Below are positions 13,081 to 13,318 of a DNA stretch of 13,318 bases, piece after piece. The stretch's first letter is position 1, and the number at the start of each line of letters is the position of its first letter. Both the position numbers and the translations under genes were made by a program. Under the pieces are notes generated by a model. That model did no database searches. It was not told where the DNA came from and was given only the letters and a program-made list of their open reading frames with translations. The DNA comes from Promethearchaeota archaeon (GTDB taxonomy: Archaea; Asgardarchaeota; Lokiarchaeia; Sigynarchaeales; SOKP01), in NCBI GenBank assembly GCA_014729315.1, contig WJKD01000269.1, forward strand, positions 1 to 13,318, read 5' to 3'.

Positions 13081-13318
13081 ATTCTTGCTTCCACGACCAC
13101 CGCACCTAAATGGCGTCTTACACGATCTCCACAAGCGTAACTTCCCGTAGTCCCTACGGTAGGTCATGAAATGACTGTGATGCCTCGCTCTTCTAAGAGG
13201 CGTATTCCTTCTTTCTTAATATTGGTAGAGGCATTTTTATCTCGATGATGATGTGTGCCACATTCAAGGCACGTCCATTCACGTTCGCTTAAAGACAATT
13301 CCTCATTTTTATATCCAC
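13068..13318 (-). pseudogene. tnpB: tnpB C-terminus with in-frame TGA
   Basis: C-terminal end of TnpB, the RNA-guided nuclease (Cas12 ancestor) of IS200/IS605 and IS607 elements; the rest is past the window edge. Readable are the second half of the zinc ribbon, EWTCLECG, and the RuvC-III motif [12 protein letters not shown] with the catalytic-type Asp, then [17 protein letters not shown] and TGA at 13164-13166. Reading through in the same frame gives PTVGTTGSYACGDRVRRHLG and then AVVVEARIQLL before TAG (13068-13070), a typical TnpB tail. The TGA is therefore a nonsense mutation of a formerly sense codon, most simply CGA to TGA. The lost 32-residue tail is outside the catalytic core, so partial activity cannot be excluded. 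Insertion lies in the MNT gene. Confidence 0.85.
13145..13159 (-). repeat. Hairpin in the tnpB 3' end
   Basis: On the minus strand CCGTAG-GGA-CTACGG forms a perfect 6-bp stem with a 3-nt loop, starting about 5 nt after the premature TGA. It lies where the 3' portion of tnpB overlaps the omega-RNA in related elements. Confidence 0.55.

Larger units (their letters stand above)
13053..13200 (-). ncRNA. Possible omega-RNA (reRNA) region of TnpB
   Basis: In characterised IS200/IS605 elements a structured RNA overlaps the 3' end of tnpB and runs to the right end, its last bases pairing with the target. Here the same interval holds two hairpins (13145-13159 and 13061-13080) and ends at the putative TCAA terminus, so the guide would be the adjoining MNT sequence. 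The 5' limit is arbitrary and there is no transcription evidence. Confidence 0.3.
13053..13318 (-). mobile_element. Right end of an IS200/IS605-family element
   Basis: The segment holds the 3' end of tnpB, a near-perfect subterminal hairpin (13061-13080) and, 4 nt after its foot on the minus strand, TTCAA (13057-13053). IS200/IS605 ends consist of such single-strand hairpins next to short cleavage sequences, and TCAA is the right-end cleavage site I recall for IS608. Host MNT sequence resumes right after. The left end lies beyond the window. The exact boundary is inferred. Confidence 0.6.

Noticed and set aside
13164..13166. TGA recoding (selenocysteine or similar) in tnpB
   Set aside because: TnpB has no use for selenocysteine here; the stem after the TGA is better explained as part of the element's RNA region, and a CGA-to-TGA mutation is simpler.
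1..13318. tRNA or rRNA genes
   Set aside because: No GC-rich cloverleaf or rRNA-like block seen by eye on either strand; a tRNAscan search would be decisive.

Overview
The window looks archaeal: it is AT-rich, carries the archaeal-type PEP carboxylase and an archaeal-type threonyl-tRNA editing domain, and its starts lack Shine-Dalgarno motifs but often have A/T boxes about 26 nt upstream of the start codon, as in leaderless transcription. The small RING-like zinc protein, the 7-TM protein and the overall gene style make an Asgard (Lokiarchaeia-like) archaeon my best guess, but this is an impression and not proof.

Layout. Positions 1-4385 (minus strand) hold three tandem paralogues of a YtcJ-like amidohydrolase; the last is cut by the window edge. 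Just upstream on the same strand is an APC-type amino-acid permease (4483-5874/5892). Together they suggest uptake and hydrolysis of an amide, imide or N-acyl amino-acid-like compound, although the permease probably has its own terminator. Next, on the minus strand, come a broken PLP-dependent enzyme (D-cysteine desulfhydrase/ACC deaminase family, N-terminal third only) and an unrecognised 107-codon ORF. On the plus strand follow an intact archaeal PEP carboxylase (6768-8225) and an unusually short rubredoxin (8446-8580), missed by length-limited gene calling. A UMF1/Atg22-type MFS transporter (8707-10140, minus) is divergent from a 7-TM membrane protein (10370-11098, plus).

From about 11.5 kb the content changes. 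There is a 66-residue eight-cysteine RING-like protein, then a freestanding copy of the archaeal ThrRS editing domain (11762-12181) with no synthetase attached and with substitutions at two positions expected to be in the active site. The final kilobase is a graveyard: a nucleotidyltransferase (MNT) / HEPN toxin-antitoxin pair. The MNT gene appears decapitated by the right end of an IS200/IS605-type element (tnpB C-terminus, subterminal hairpin, TCAA terminus). The HEPN gene carries a 36-bp in-frame tandem duplication with a nonsense mutation plus at least three frameshifts. The tnpB itself has an in-frame TGA.

The most interesting items are the freestanding tRNA-editing domain beside a RING-like protein, and the linked decay of both halves of a toxin-antitoxin module at an IS605 insertion whose end structure and possible omega-RNA region can be read directly.
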